Shown in pieces: positions 12,715 through 12,787 of a stretch of 12,787 bases of DNA; position 1 is the first letter of the stretch; the number at the start of each line of letters is the position of its first letter. Source of the stretch: an uncultured Eubacteriales bacterium (GTDB lineage: Bacteria > Bacillota > Clostridia > Oscillospirales > Oscillospiraceae); the NCBI GenBank assembly GCA_900544405.1, contig UQVA01000039.1:1-12787 (forward strand). Reading direction: 5' to 3'. Position numbers and translations under genes: made by a program. The notes under the pieces are model-generated. The model was not told the DNA's origin and made no database searches. It saw only the letters and a list, made by a program, of their open reading frames with translations.

Positions 12715-12742
12715 CCTCATCCGTCACGCCAAAAGGCGTGAC
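12715..12742 (-). repeat. Double-hairpin repeat, type B copy 4, inverted and partial
   Basis: The reverse complement is an 8-bp second stem (GTCACGCC 12723-12730 with GGCGTGAC 12735-12742, loop AAAA on the plus strand) followed by GGATGAGG. Hairpin 1 is absent on its outer side and replaced by other sequence. Confidence 0.75.
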
Positions 12743-12755
12743 ACCGTAGTAGAGG

Positions 12756-12778
12756 TATGACTGCCACTGGCAGTCATA
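12756..12778. repeat. Perfect 11-bp palindromic hairpin at the window end
   Basis: TATGACTGCCA (12756-12766) and TGGCAGTCATA (12768-12778) around a single C. It sits where hairpin 1 of the inverted module would be expected, followed by TAGATTTTG; it may be a diverged end of the same element or a separate palindromic repeat. Confidence 0.6.
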
Positions 12779-12787
12779 TAGATTTTG

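Noticed and set aside
1..12787. tRNA, rRNA or riboswitch
   Set aside because: No cloverleaf, rRNA segment or recognisable riboswitch core was seen in the intergenic regions by eye; only repeat hairpins and terminators.

Overview
The window is GC-rich (roughly 60 %, estimated by eye) and looks like the chromosome of a gut Clostridia species, probably Oscillospiraceae/Ruminococcaceae. The grounds are strong AGGAGG-type ribosome binding sites, a DUF1836 regulator, a DegV protein, BspA-type leucine-rich repeats, and intergenic double-hairpin repeats of the kind that litter genomes of that group. The lineage is an inference; no rRNA or marker gene is present.

Layout. (1) 1-1608, plus strand: the window opens inside a repeat copy, followed by a two-gene unit of an M14 zinc peptidase (gamma-D-glutamyl-diamino-acid endopeptidase type) and a histidine phosphatase. 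(2) 1609-1848: a repeat module and a bidirectional terminator. (3) 1849-4332, minus strand: a P1B-2 (Zn/Cd/Pb) exporting ATPase with two near-duplicate metal-binding domains joined by a His/Cys-rich linker. It has a near-consensus sigma-A promoter with an ArsR/SmtB-like operator just downstream. (4) 4426-5095, plus strand: an isolated two-gene phage-type holin cassette with a possible structured leader and its own terminator. (5) 5096-5435: repeat remnants, a possible gene tail with its terminator, short 20-21 bp direct repeats and a promoter. (6) 5436-10318, plus strand: a four-gene translationally coupled operon of a lipoprotein (InlB B-repeat, LRR, SGNH-like domain), a 75-residue membrane protein, an AlgI-type MBOAT acyltransferase, and a second secreted SGNH protein with a C-terminal LRR. 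(7) 10319-10848: a gene-free block of composite repeats and a terminator. (8) 10849-11718, minus strand: a DegV fatty-acid-binding protein, divergent from (9) 11878-12468, a DUF1836 regulator. (10) 12469-12787: a second copy of the composite repeat.

The operon at 5436-10318 is the most interesting protein-coding part. MBOAT proteins such as AlgI, PatA and DltB pass acyl groups across the membrane to extracellular SGNH/DltD/AlgJ/AlgX-type transferases that modify polysaccharide, peptidoglycan or teichoic acid. Here two SGNH paralogues flank one MBOAT, both fused to LRR modules but in opposite domain order, and one has Cys where the other has the catalytic Ser. A surface O-acylation system with protein- or glycan-binding modules is inferred; the acceptor is unknown.

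The most interesting non-coding signal is the repeat family. Seven copies share a two-hairpin architecture, and the second hairpin differs in sequence from copy to copy while staying fully paired. Two copies sit in a larger composite unit (a conserved ~60 bp block, a module, a spacer, and an inverted module) that occurs twice.
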